Shown piece by piece: positions 23,334 to 31,113 of a stretch of DNA of 52,941 nucleotides. Position numbers and translations under genes: made by a program. How positions within the stretch are numbered: the stretch's first letter is position 1; each line of letters starts with the position of its first letter. The stretch comes from Gemmatimonadota bacterium (GTDB lineage: Bacteria; Gemmatimonadota; Gemmatimonadetes; Longimicrobiales; Gaopeijiaceae), in contig JAGWBP010000027.1 of the NCBI GenBank assembly GCA_021295835.1, positions 703-53,643 of the forward strand, given 5' to 3'. The notes below the pieces were generated by a model. The model was not told the origin of the DNA, searched no databases, and saw only the letters and a program-made list of their open reading frames with translations.

Positions 23334-25084
23334 GAGTCCCCCTCGGGCCGGTCGCGCTGGCGGGGGGCGCGGCAGCCGTGGTCGCGATGGCGGCCGCCTC
23401 GTGGGCGACAACGAGGCACGTGGCCTTTGGCGCAGTCGGCGACGAAGCCCGCGAGAGGCTTGGCGCGAGCGCCGTCCTGGCGGTCGCTCAGCTCCGCGCG
23501 TCGCAGGGGCTGCCGCTCGACAGCGTCGCAAGTGCTCTCGCCGTCGCGACTGGGTACCGGGTCACCATCTTCGATCCGGAGAGCAGGGCGCTGGCGGACT
23601 CCGACATGGGGCCTGGCGTCGCCGACACCCTCTCTGACCGGGAGCTTCGAAGGGAGGTGGCCGATGCGCTGCTGCACGCGGACGGGACCTCGCTTCGCAC
23701 GAGCGCGATGGACGGACGGAGTTACATCTTCAGCGCCGCCCGCGGCCACTGGCGGGGCGAGCCGGCGGTAATACGCCTGGGCGATCCAATCGCACCGATC
23801 GCCGCCGCCGCCAAGGGGACCGCACACACGGTTGCGGCGGTCGTTCTTGCTGTCGGCGGCGCAGCCGTCCTCCTCCTTCATCGGTCGCTGGGATCGGGCG
23901 CCCGCTTCCTGGGTGAAGTCGCGGGGCTGCTGCAGCGCCTGGCCGCAGGCCGTCCCCCGGGTCCGCGCCTCCGGCTTCCCGGCGTGACCGATCTCGCCCG
24001 CCTGGCTTCGGCGGCGAACCGCGTCCGGTCCGAGCTCGAGGAGCAGGTCGCGCGCGTCTCGCGCGAGCGCGATGAGCTTGCCCACCTTATGGACGAGGTC
24101 GGCGAGGGGCTGATGGCGCTCACCGACGACGCCAGGATACTGCGCATCAACCCAGCGGCGCGTGCGCTACTCGGTCTGGCCGAGGTCGTCCCATTCGCTC
24201 CGGTCGGATCGGTCGTGCGCGACCCGGTCCTGCGCGACCTTCTGGAGGAGTCGGTGGTGCGCGACGGGGGGCGGCTCGAGGTCGCCGTCGGGGAGAGGGA
24301 GCTCGAGGTGCGCACCAAGATGGGACCGGAGGGTGGCGCCGTCGTGCTACTCGTCGACATTAGCGAGCTCAGGCGCTTGGAGGCGGTCCGCGCGGACTTC
24401 GTCGCGAATGCCTCGCACGAGCTCAAGACGCCGCTCACCGTGATCCGGGCCGCAGCCGAGACGGTACAGGAAGAGGAGCTGCCCCCGGATCTGAGGGAGA
24501 AATTCCTCGCCTCGATCGAGGACAACACCGTGCGGCTGCAGCGTCTCGTGGACGACCTCCTCGACCTCTCGCGCTACGAGTCCGGTGCCTGGTGCCCCGA
24601 GGCGAAGCCCTTCCCCCTGGAAGCTGTCGCCTGGTCGGCGTGGGAGGAGCATGAGGCGAGGGCGGCGGCGCAGGGCGTGGCCTTCGAGGTGACCGGCGAG
24701 GGTGTGGCGCTGGGCGACGAGGCGGCCGTATACCAGGTTTTCCGGAATCTGTACGAGAACTCGCTCCGCTACGTTTCCGACGGCCAGGGACGCATGGCGG
24801 TTCAGATCTCCGCCGGCCATGGGGTGCAAAGGGTAACGGTGAGCGACAACGGGTCCGGCATACCGGCGTCGGCGCTGCCCCGCGTCTTCGAGCGCTTCTA
24901 CCGTGTGGACACGGCCCGCTCTCGCGAGGAGGGGGGAACGGGGCTCGGGCTGGCGATAGTACGCCATCTCGTCTCTAGCATGGGCGGCGAGGTCACGGCC
25001 GAGAGCCAATGGGGGGAGGGCACCACCATCGTCTTCACCATACCCGGAGGCGCCCATGCGCGGGCGCGGCTGGCGACCGTATGA
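23330..25084 (+). CDS. phoR: Phosphate sensor histidine kinase PhoR
   Basis: 584 residues from GTG 23330, overlapping phoB. Order: TM1 (VALAGGAAAVVAMAAASW), a periplasmic loop of about 130 residues, TM2 (TVAAVVLAVGGAAVLLL), a HAMP-like linker, a PAS domain (about 250-345), then the HisKA helix with phospho-His H363 (ANASHELKTPLTVIRAAAE) and HATPase motifs (YENSLRYV, VSDNGSGIP, GGTGLGLAIVRHLVSSMGGE). Kinase and phosphatase activity towards PhoB is under control of the Pst/PhoU complex encoded downstream. The stop overlaps pstS by ATGA. Confidence 0.93.
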   Translation: MRVPLGPVALAGGAAAVVAMAAASWATTRHVAFGAVGDEARERLGASAVLAVAQLRASQGLPLDSVASALAVATGYRVTIFDPESRALADSDMGPGVADTLSDRELRREVADALLHADGTSLRTSAMDGRSYIFSAARGHWRGEPAVIRLGDPIAPIAAAAKGTAHTVAAVVLAVGGAAVLLLHRSLGSGARFLGEVAGLLQRLAAGRPPGPRLRLPGVTDLARLASAANRVRSELEEQVARVSRERDELAHLMDEVGEGLMALTDDARILRINPAARALLGLAEVVPFAPVGSVVRDPVLRDLLEESVVRDGGRLEVAVGERELEVRTKMGPEGGAVVLLVDISELRRLEAVRADFVANASHELKTPLTVIRAAAETVQEEELPPDLREKFLASIEDNTVRLQRLVDDLLDLSRYESGAWCPEAKPFPLEAVAWSAWEEHEARAAAQGVAFEVTGEGVALGDEAAVYQVFRNLYENSLRYVSDGQGRMAVQISAGHGVQRVTVSDNGSGIPASALPRVFERFYRVDTARSREEGGTGLGLAIVRHLVSSMGGEVTAESQWGEGTTIVFTIPGGAHARARLATV

Positions 25085-26001
25085 GGGGCGGCAGATGGTC
25101 GTCGTGGCTCTGCGTTGCCGCCCTCGGATGCTCGGGGGGGGTGGGCGACTCCGGGAACATCGTGGTAGTGGGCGGATCGAGCAGCCTCTATCCGCTCTCC
25201 GAGGCGGTGGTCGAGGACTTTGCCGCACTGCATCCGGGCAGTCGCATAGTAGTGGGCGTGTCGGGCACCTCGGGCGGGCTGCGGCGCTTCTGCGAGGGTG
25301 AGGTTCACATCGCCGGGGCGTCGCGTGCGATGACCGCCGCCGAGGCATCGCGCTGCCGTGCAGCCTCGATCGACTACATCTCCCTACCCGTTGTCCGGGA
25401 CGGGATCGCGGTGGTCGCCAACCCGGCCAACACCGCCGTCGAGTGCCTCACCATGGCCGAGCTGCGGCGGATCTGGGAACCGCAGAGCGTCATCGCCGAG
25501 TGGCGCGACCTGCGCCCCTCTCTGCCCTCCCAGTCGATCAGGCTATTCGCTCCCGGCCGCGACTCCGGGACCCTCCACTTCTTCACCTCGGTCGTGGTCG
25601 GACGTCCCGGCGCTAGCCGCACGGATCACTACCAGACGGAGGACGACCACCTCATAGTGCGCGGTGTCGCTGGGAGCCGCTGGGCTCTCGGGTACTACAG
25701 CCTGGCGAGCGACGCAGCGTCCGGCCACCGGGTGCGCACTCTCGGCGTTGACTCGGGGGTTGGCTGCATTCGGCCCATGCCCACTACGATCGCCGACGGC
25801 AGCTACGCGCCCCTTGCCCGCGAGCTGCGCATACTAGTCAGAAGGTCCTACAATGGTTTCGAGGAGCCGCACCGGCTCGCGGCCCACTACCTCAGGGCGA
25901 GCGGTCGGCTGGCCCCAGAGCTCGGGTACGCTCCGCTCCCGGCCCCGGAGTACGAGAGGGGCCTGCGACTCCTCGGGGACTCGGGGGTTGTGTTGCCATG
26001 A
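25081..26001 (+). CDS. pstS: Phosphate-binding lipoprotein PstS
   Basis: 306 residues. Signal and lipobox MRGGRWSSWLCVAALGCSGG. Periplasmic binding protein motifs: IVVVGGSSSLYPLSEAVVED, VSGTSGGLRRFCEGEVHIAG and ASRAM (phosphate-binding SGTSxG and SR-type loop), then FAPGRDSGTLHFFTSVVVG (the GRDSGT phosphate-contact motif) and VAGSRWALGYYSLA. It delivers phosphate to PstCA at the inner membrane. It overlaps phoR at its start and pstC at its end by 4 bp each. The length is close to the SphX-like subset. Confidence 0.93.
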   Translation: MRGGRWSSWLCVAALGCSGGVGDSGNIVVVGGSSSLYPLSEAVVEDFAALHPGSRIVVGVSGTSGGLRRFCEGEVHIAGASRAMTAAEASRCRAASIDYISLPVVRDGIAVVANPANTAVECLTMAELRRIWEPQSVIAEWRDLRPSLPSQSIRLFAPGRDSGTLHFFTSVVVGRPGASRTDHYQTEDDHLIVRGVAGSRWALGYYSLASDAASGHRVRTLGVDSGVGCIRPMPTTIADGSYAPLARELRILVRRSYNGFEEPHRLAAHYLRASGRLAPELGYAPLPAPEYERGLRLLGDSGVVLP

Positions 26002-26909
26002 GGCCGCAGGTGCTGGCCGCGTCCAGGGTGCCGGGGCTGGGTGATCGCCTGGCCGGTCCGGCGTTTCTGGTGTGCGCACTCCTCTCGGCCAGCGTGGCGA
26101 TCGTTCTGCTCGCGGTCATCGGCGTCGAGACGGCACGGTTCTTCTCGCAGGTGTCGCCGCTGGAGTTCTTCGCGCGGACAAGGTGGGCCCCATTGGCCGA
26201 GACGCCCAACTTCGGGGTGCTGCCGCTCTTTGCGGCCACCGCCCAGGTAGCCGTGGGCGCACTCTGCATCGCCGCTCCGCTTGGCCTGTTGATGGCGCTC
26301 TACATCGCGCAATACGCGGGCGAGACGGTGGCGCGCGGCTTGAACGCGATAATGGGGGGTCTGGCGGGAGTGCCCACGGTCATCCTCGGGTACCTGGCCC
26401 TCAACCTGGTCACCCCGGCGCTCCGCAGTCTGTGGGCAGGGGTCGAGGCCTTCAACGCGCTCTCTGCGTGCATCGCCGTTGCCGCGATGCTCCTCCCGAC
26501 GGTGGTCGTGCTCTCCCGGGACGCCCTCGCCCGGGTGCCGGTCCCCCTCATGGAGGCCGGGTTGGCGCTCGGAGCGCCGAGGGGCCGTGTCGTCCTACGG
26601 GTGCAGCTTCCTGCGGCGGGGGCAGGGATGGCGGCCGCCGTGCTGATGGCGCTCGCCCGTGCTGTCGGCGAGACGATGATCGTGACGCTCGCGGCGGGCA
26701 ATCAGGCGCAGTTGGGCTGGAGCCCCCTGGAGGGACTCCGCACCCTGACCGCGTACATCGCGCAGGCGAGCCTCGGGGACACCGCCACCGGGACGCTTCA
26801 GTACGGTTCCTTCTTCGCGGTAAGCGCCGTGCTCGTCGCGGTCTCATGGGGCCTGCGGGGCCTCGCCGGCCTAGTTGTCGCGAGAGCAAGCGGCTGGAGG
26901 CGTCCGTGA
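25998..26909 (+). CDS. pstC: Phosphate ABC transporter permease PstC
   Basis: 303 residues, about six membrane segments. The segment FFSQVSPLEFFARTRWAP precedes the core transmembrane domain. The cytoplasmic EAA-like loop reads EAGLALGAPRGRVVLRVQLP, then ALARAVGETMIVTLAAGNQA, characteristic of PstC. It pairs with PstA to form the phosphate channel. Start and stop overlap pstS and pstA. Confidence 0.92.
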   Translation: MRPQVLAASRVPGLGDRLAGPAFLVCALLSASVAIVLLAVIGVETARFFSQVSPLEFFARTRWAPLAETPNFGVLPLFAATAQVAVGALCIAAPLGLLMALYIAQYAGETVARGLNAIMGGLAGVPTVILGYLALNLVTPALRSLWAGVEAFNALSACIAVAAMLLPTVVVLSRDALARVPVPLMEAGLALGAPRGRVVLRVQLPAAGAGMAAAVLMALARAVGETMIVTLAAGNQAQLGWSPLEGLRTLTAYIAQASLGDTATGTLQYGSFFAVSAVLVAVSWGLRGLAGLVVARASGWRRP

Positions 26910-27751
26910 GGGCGGCGCGCGACCGCGACTGGCTGGGAGGGCTGAGCGGCGCGGCGGCCGTTCTCAGCGGGGGTGCGTTCCTGACGCTCATGGGCTTCCT
27001 CCTGATCGATGCGCTTCCGGCGCTGCAGCTGGATTTCCTTCTGTCCCCGAGCACGAGCCGACTACCGGATGGCACCGGCATCGGACCCGCCGTCGTGGGC
27101 TCGGCCTGGATTCTGCTGATCGCCGCGGCACTCGCGCTGCCGGTCGGGATTGGCACCGCGGTATACCTCGAGGAGTACGCGCGGCGTCGCAGGACCGCGA
27201 CCGCAGTCGGGCGGGCTTTGGACGGACTTGCCGCAGTGCCACCGGTCGTGCACGGGGTCGTGGGGCTCGCGGTCTTCGTGCGCGCCCTCGGGATGGGCGC
27301 AACCATCCTGGCTGGCGGCTGCACGCTGGCCACTCTCGCGCTACCCGCCGTCGTATCCACTGCGCGGGAAGCTCTCCGCTCGGTTTCGCCCGAAGTGCGC
27401 CTAGCCGCCTACAGTCTCGGTGCTACGAAGTGGCAGGTTGTGCGTCGCGAGCTTCTCCCGACGGCCGCCCCCTCTCTCGTGGCCGGAAGCTGCCTGACGC
27501 TATCTCGAGCCATCGGGGAGGCCGCCCCCCTTCTGGTGCTCGGAGCGGTCTCCTTCATCACCTTTGTCCCCGCCGCACCCGGCGACCCACTCGTCTCTCT
27601 CCCCACCCAGGTATTTGCGTGGACAACCCGCGCACACGCCGACTTTGCCGCGCTCGCAGCCGCAGCGTCGGTCGCGCTACTTGCGGCGATGGTCGGTCTG
27701 CGGCTGGCGGGGGCAGTGCTCGGACGCGCCCTGCAGCGGTCGGCCCGATGA
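26906..27751 (+). CDS. pstA: Phosphate ABC transporter permease PstA
   Basis: 281 residues from GTG 26906 in the GTGA overlap with pstC. It has six hydrophobic segments; PAVVGSAWILLIAAALALPV and GIGTAVYLEEYARRRRTATA are typical of PstA. The EAA loop is YSLGATKWQVVRRELLPTAA, then LSRAIGEAAPLLVLGAVSFI. The C-terminal segment QVFAWTTRAHADFAALAAAA also matches the family. It forms the heteromeric permease with PstC and overlaps pstB by 4 bp. Confidence 0.92.
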   Translation: MRAARDRDWLGGLSGAAAVLSGGAFLTLMGFLLIDALPALQLDFLLSPSTSRLPDGTGIGPAVVGSAWILLIAAALALPVGIGTAVYLEEYARRRRTATAVGRALDGLAAVPPVVHGVVGLAVFVRALGMGATILAGGCTLATLALPAVVSTAREALRSVSPEVRLAAYSLGATKWQVVRRELLPTAAPSLVAGSCLTLSRAIGEAAPLLVLGAVSFITFVPAAPGDPLVSLPTQVFAWTTRAHADFAALAAAASVALLAAMVGLRLAGAVLGRALQRSAR

Positions 27752-28518
27752 ACCGGTCGGCTTCGGGTCGGAGTCCGGTGCTGGTCGCCGAGGATCTCTC
27801 GGTGAGCTTTGCGGGCAAGGTGGCGCTCGAGGGTGTGTCGCTCGCGATTCCGCGCGGTTGCCTGACGGCTCTGATCGGGCCGGAGGGCGGGGGGAAGTCC
27901 ACCCTGCTCAGGTCCTTCAACCGCCTCAACGAGCTGACGCCCGGCGCGGTCACCGCCGGTATAGTCCGCCTCAATGGGGTTGACATTCACCAGGGTGGGG
28001 TCGACGCTGCGACGGTGCGGCGCAAGGTCGGCATGGTCTTCCCGGAGGCGACCCTCTTCCCCAGGTCGATTTTCGACAACGTGGCCTTCGGACTGCGGGC
28101 CAGCGGACAGGTCGAGGAGCTGCACAACCGGATCGAGGAGGCGCTTACCACGGTGGGGCTCTGGTCCGGGATCGCCGACACTCTGGACGCCCGCGCCCTC
28201 TCGCTCGCTCCCGGGGATCGCCAGCGCCTCTGCTTCGCCCGGACTCTCGCACTCCGCCCCGAGGTTCTGCTCCTGGACGAGCCGACGACTGCGCTCGACT
28301 CCGCCGCCACCGCCCGCATCGAGTCGCTTGTGCACGGGCTCAAGGGCGACTACACCATTGTGCTCGCCACCAGCGGCAGGCGGCAGGCGGCGCGGCTCTC
28401 GGAGCTAACCGCCTACCTGGAGGGGGGGGAGCTGGTGGAGCACGGTCCGACCGAGACGATCTTCACCAACCCGCGCGACGCACGCACCGAGTCGTACCTT
28501 ACGGGACGCTTCCGATGA
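27748..28518 (+). CDS. pstB: PstB-like ATPase subunit with degenerate catalytic motifs
   Basis: 256 residues, full length, collinear with PstB. Walker A GPEGGGKST (44-52) and Walker B VLLLDEP (173-179) are intact. The Q-loop Gln is Pro99 (MVFPEATLFPRS, usually MVFQ). The signature LSGGQ is LAPGD (153-157). The D-loop has Ser185 for Pro, and the H-loop His is Ser209 (LATSGRRQAARL, usually THNMQQAAR). The surrounding family-specific blocks (DNVAFGLR, RQRLCFARTLALRPEVLLLD, TESYLTGRFR) are well kept. Four separate motif losses in an otherwise intact gene suggest an ATPase of low or altered activity, perhaps a binding or sensing subunit for PhoR control. A second PstB elsewhere in the genome could power transport. 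It is coupled to pstA and phoU. Confidence 0.85.
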   Translation: MNRSASGRSPVLVAEDLSVSFAGKVALEGVSLAIPRGCLTALIGPEGGGKSTLLRSFNRLNELTPGAVTAGIVRLNGVDIHQGGVDAATVRRKVGMVFPEATLFPRSIFDNVAFGLRASGQVEELHNRIEEALTTVGLWSGIADTLDARALSLAPGDRQRLCFARTLALRPEVLLLDEPTTALDSAATARIESLVHGLKGDYTIVLATSGRRQAARLSELTAYLEGGELVEHGPTETIFTNPRDARTESYLTGRFR

Positions 28519-29192
28519 GTGATCGACGCTTCGCCAGTTCCCCTTCCGAGGCTGCGCTCGACCGGCTTCAACGGATCCTGCTCGACATGGCGGGGCGGGC
28601 GGAGGATCTGGTGCGGATGGCCGTGCAGGGGCTGCGCGAACGCGATCCGAATGCGCCCAAACTGGTTCGCAGGGCCGACGATCGCATCGACGAGCTCGAG
28701 GTCGAGATGGACGAGCGGGTGATCGAGTTCCTAGCCCTCCAGCACCCCCTCGCCGGAGACCTCCGCCTGGTATTTGTGGCTCTCAAGGCCTCGAACGATG
28801 TAGAGCGCATCGGAGACCACGCTGTCAATGTGGCCAAGGCGAGCCGCCGCATGCTCGCGCATCCGCCCCTCCCCGAAGTCACCGAGGCATGGGAGATGGG
28901 CGGCCAGGTCCGGAGAATGCTGAGCTCGGCGCTCGATGCAATGGTGAACCGGGACGCGGAGCTGGCACGACGGGTCGTCGCCGAGGACGATCGCGTCGAC
29001 GACCTCCGGAATTCGGGAACCCGGATCATTGTGTCGTACATGCTCGAGCAACCTCGCTACATTTCTCCCGGCCAGGAGATGATCCTCGTGCTGCAGAATC
29101 TCGAGCGCATCGGAGACCTGGCCACGAATATCGCCGAGGACGTGGTGCTGCTCGTCGAGGGGCGCTCGATCAAGCACGGAGGCAGAGCGTAG
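28515..29192 (+). CDS. phoU: Phosphate-signalling protein PhoU
   Basis: 225 residues, two three-helix halves. Each half shows the ExxxD-type metal motif: KASNDVERIGDHAVNVAKAS in the first and VLQNLERIGDLATNIAEDVV in the second. The N-terminus (LDRLQRILLDMAGRAEDLVR) also fits. PhoU links Pst transporter state to PhoR and represses the regulon at high phosphate. Its start overlaps pstB by ATGA, and a 8-bp gap separates it from msrB. Confidence 0.93.
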   Translation: MSDRRFASSPSEAALDRLQRILLDMAGRAEDLVRMAVQGLRERDPNAPKLVRRADDRIDELEVEMDERVIEFLALQHPLAGDLRLVFVALKASNDVERIGDHAVNVAKASRRMLAHPPLPEVTEAWEMGGQVRRMLSSALDAMVNRDAELARRVVAEDDRVDDLRNSGTRIIVSYMLEQPRYISPGQEMILVLQNLERIGDLATNIAEDVVLLVEGRSIKHGGRA

Positions 29193-29200
29193 CAAGAAGA

Positions 29201-29641
29201 ATGAATGCGTCCGGCGGCACGGGGCCGCAGACCGATGCGGAGTGGAGGCGGCGACTGACCCCGGAGCAGTACCGAACCACCCGCCGTGGCGGCACCGAGC
29301 AAGCCTTCACCGGTGCCTACTGGGCACACAAGGAGAGCGGCATCTACCGGTGCGTGTGCTGTGGGGAGCACCTCTTTTCCTCGGGCGACAAGTACGACTC
29401 GGGGACAGGGTGGCCGAGCTTCACCCGCCCTTCCACGCCCGAGTGCGTCTCGGAGCGGAGCGATCGGAGCCTGATGATGCGGCGCACCGAGGTGGTCTGC
29501 GCAAGCTGCGACGCCCACCTGGGGCACGTCTTCCCGGACGGTCCGGTCCCCCATGGCACCCGCTTCTGCATCAACTCGGCCGCACTGGCCTTTGAGCCGG
29601 AGGAGGTTCTTCCGCGAGCCGATAGGGCAGGCGACCCATGA
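29201..29641 (+). CDS. msrB: Peptide-methionine (R)-S-oxide reductase
   Basis: 146 residues from ATG 29201. Two CxxC pairs bind zinc (CVCCGEHLF and CASCDAHLGHVF). GTGWPSFTRP and the catalytic Cys in RFCINSAALAF are both present. It reduces methionine-R-sulfoxide in proteins, with thioredoxin as usual donor. It has no signal peptide, so it is cytosolic. The stop overlaps the isocitrate dehydrogenase start by ATGA, placing msrB at the tail of the Pho transcript or in a short operon with the next gene. Confidence 0.93.
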   Translation: MNASGGTGPQTDAEWRRRLTPEQYRTTRRGGTEQAFTGAYWAHKESGIYRCVCCGEHLFSSGDKYDSGTGWPSFTRPSTPECVSERSDRSLMMRRTEVVCASCDAHLGHVFPDGPVPHGTRFCINSAALAFEPEEVLPRADRAGDP

Positions 29642-30654
29642 CGCCGACGATCACGCTTATTCCGGGCGACGGCGTCGGCCCCGAAATTACCAAGGCGGTC
29701 ACGCTGGTCCTCGGCGAGGCGGGGGCCCGGCTCCAGTACGATCGTCAGGACGCGGGCGTGTACGCACTCGAACGGCACGGAGACCCCATGCCGCAGGCCA
29801 CGATGGACTCGATCGAGTCCAACGGCCTGGCACTCAAAGGTCCTCTGGCCACGCCTTCCGGGGGCGGCTTCCGCTCGGTGAACGTCGCCATTCGCAAGGA
29901 GTTCGACCTGTATGCGAACATTCGCCCGGTATCTACGATCCTGCCGGGGTTGCGCTACCAGGATATCGACCTCGTGCTGATCCGCGAGAACACCGAGGGT
30001 CTCTACGTCGGAGTCGAGCACTCGATCAGCATTGCAGGGGACAGGAGGGCGGCGGCCGAATCGGCGATGATCACCACCCGATTTGGGTGCGAGCGAATTC
30101 TGCGCTTCGCCTTCGAGTACGCGATTGCAAATGGCCGCTCCAAGGTCACGCTGGCGCACAAGGCCAACATCCTGAAGCATACGCAGGGCCTCTTCCTCGA
30201 GACGGGCGAGTTGATGGCGCCCGAGTATGCCGGGCGGGTGGCCTTCGAGGACGGCATAATCGACGCGACTGCGATGCACCTTGTGCTCGACCCCTACCGC
30301 TTCGACGTGCTCGTGATGGGCAATATGTTCGGCGACATCCTGAGCGACCTGATGGCCGGGCTGGTTGGCGGGCTCGGATTTGCGCCATCGGGCAATATCG
30401 GCGAGTCTTGCGCGGTCTTCGAGGCGGTGCACGGATCCGCCGCGGACATCGCTGGGCAGGGCGTCGCCAACCCAACCGGGCTGCTCCTCTCGGCGTGCAT
30501 GCTCCTGGACCACATCGGCCAGGGGGAGGCGGCCCGTCGCATTCGCACGGCGCTGGAGGCGGTGGTCCTCCATGGAGACGCGCGTACGCCGGACATGGGC
30601 GGGAGCGACAACACCAGCGCCTTCGCGGCTGCGGTTGCGCGGAGGCTCGGGTGA
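29638..30654 (+). CDS. NAD-type isocitrate dehydrogenase (isocitrate/isopropylmalate family)
   Basis: 338 residues. TLIPGDGVGPEITKAVTLVL opens the fold. The substrate-contact region SVNVAIRKEFDLYANIRPV has the Ser and Asn seen in isocitrate-specific enzymes; then come IRENTEGLYVGVEH, TLAHKANILKHTQGLF and MFGDILSDLMAGLVGGLGFA. The C-terminus has GSAADIAGQGVANPTG and DMGGSDNTSAFA. It is most likely an NAD-dependent isocitrate dehydrogenase of the citric acid cycle; homoisocitrate cannot be fully excluded, especially with a homocitrate synthase-like enzyme at 21306. Confidence 0.88.
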   Translation: MTPTITLIPGDGVGPEITKAVTLVLGEAGARLQYDRQDAGVYALERHGDPMPQATMDSIESNGLALKGPLATPSGGGFRSVNVAIRKEFDLYANIRPVSTILPGLRYQDIDLVLIRENTEGLYVGVEHSISIAGDRRAAAESAMITTRFGCERILRFAFEYAIANGRSKVTLAHKANILKHTQGLFLETGELMAPEYAGRVAFEDGIIDATAMHLVLDPYRFDVLVMGNMFGDILSDLMAGLVGGLGFAPSGNIGESCAVFEAVHGSAADIAGQGVANPTGLLLSACMLLDHIGQGEAARRIRTALEAVVLHGDARTPDMGGSDNTSAFAAAVARRLG

Positions 30655-30673
30655 AGGTGCATCGGCGCCCCGA

Positions 30674-31069
30674 TTGCGACTGACCCGCGCGGAGACGCCT
30701 CGCCCCGGTGGAGACGACCTGAGGTGCACGAGCTGCGACGGTGCGCGGCGGGCGCGGGAGCTGGACCGGATGCTCTGGTGCGACGGCTGCGTGGCGCGGG
30801 CTCGTGCCAGGGCCAAGCGAATCGGCCTGCTGAGCGGAGCGGTCGTGGCGGCTGGGCTCGCGAGCTGGATCTACCTCGTGCAGCGGCCGTCCGCGATGCT
30901 GATAGGGGGGTGGATCGGGGCCGTGCTCGCCACTCTCTGGCTAGTTGCGCGGGCGGCTACCGAGCTCTCCTACGGCGTGCTCAGGGTGCGGCGCGGCGCT
31001 CTGGCAGCCCGTGGAAAAGCCTCCTGCGGCGTTAGGACGGCGCTTGGCCGCTCTCGACACTCGCGCTAG
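30674..31069 (+). CDS. Zinc-ribbon protein with two membrane helices
   Basis: 131 residues from TTG 30674, the only plausible start after the previous stop. LRCTSCDGARRARELDRMLW then CDGCVARARARAKR gives two CxxC pairs, a zinc ribbon. Two hydrophobic helices follow (LLSGAVVAAGLASWIYLV and MLIGGWIGAVLATLWLVARA). The last about 22 residues (LAARGKASCGVRTALGRSRH and SR) are encoded by a degenerate copy of the dispersed repeat, so the native C-terminus was probably replaced. Function unknown. Confidence 0.6.
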   Translation: MRLTRAETPRPGGDDLRCTSCDGARRARELDRMLWCDGCVARARARAKRIGLLSGAVVAAGLASWIYLVQRPSAMLIGGWIGAVLATLWLVARAATELSYGVLRVRRGALAARGKASCGVRTALGRSRHSR

Positions 31070-31088
31070 ATCATCCACGTACGGCAGG
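31002..31088 (+). repeat. Dispersed MITE-like repeat, short derivative
   Basis: The left end is GGCAGCCCGTGGAAAAG (31002-31018). The right portion is CGCTTGGCCGCTCTCGACA and CTCGCGCTAGATCATCCACG, then TACGGCAGG. Both ends match the longer copies while the middle is deleted. It supplies the final codons and the stop (TAG at 31067-31069) of the zinc-ribbon gene. Confidence 0.65.
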
Positions 31089-31113
31089 TGATAACCAACG
31101 TGAAAGGGTAGAC

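Noticed and set aside
29201..29641. Selenoprotein version of MsrB
   Set aside because: The catalytic position is a normal Cys codon (RFCINS) and no in-frame TGA is present.
21306..30654. Alpha-aminoadipate lysine pathway cluster
   Set aside because: A homocitrate synthase-like enzyme and an isocitrate-type dehydrogenase are present, but no LysW, aconitase-like or aminotransferase genes accompany them, and the dehydrogenase keeps isocitrate-type residues.
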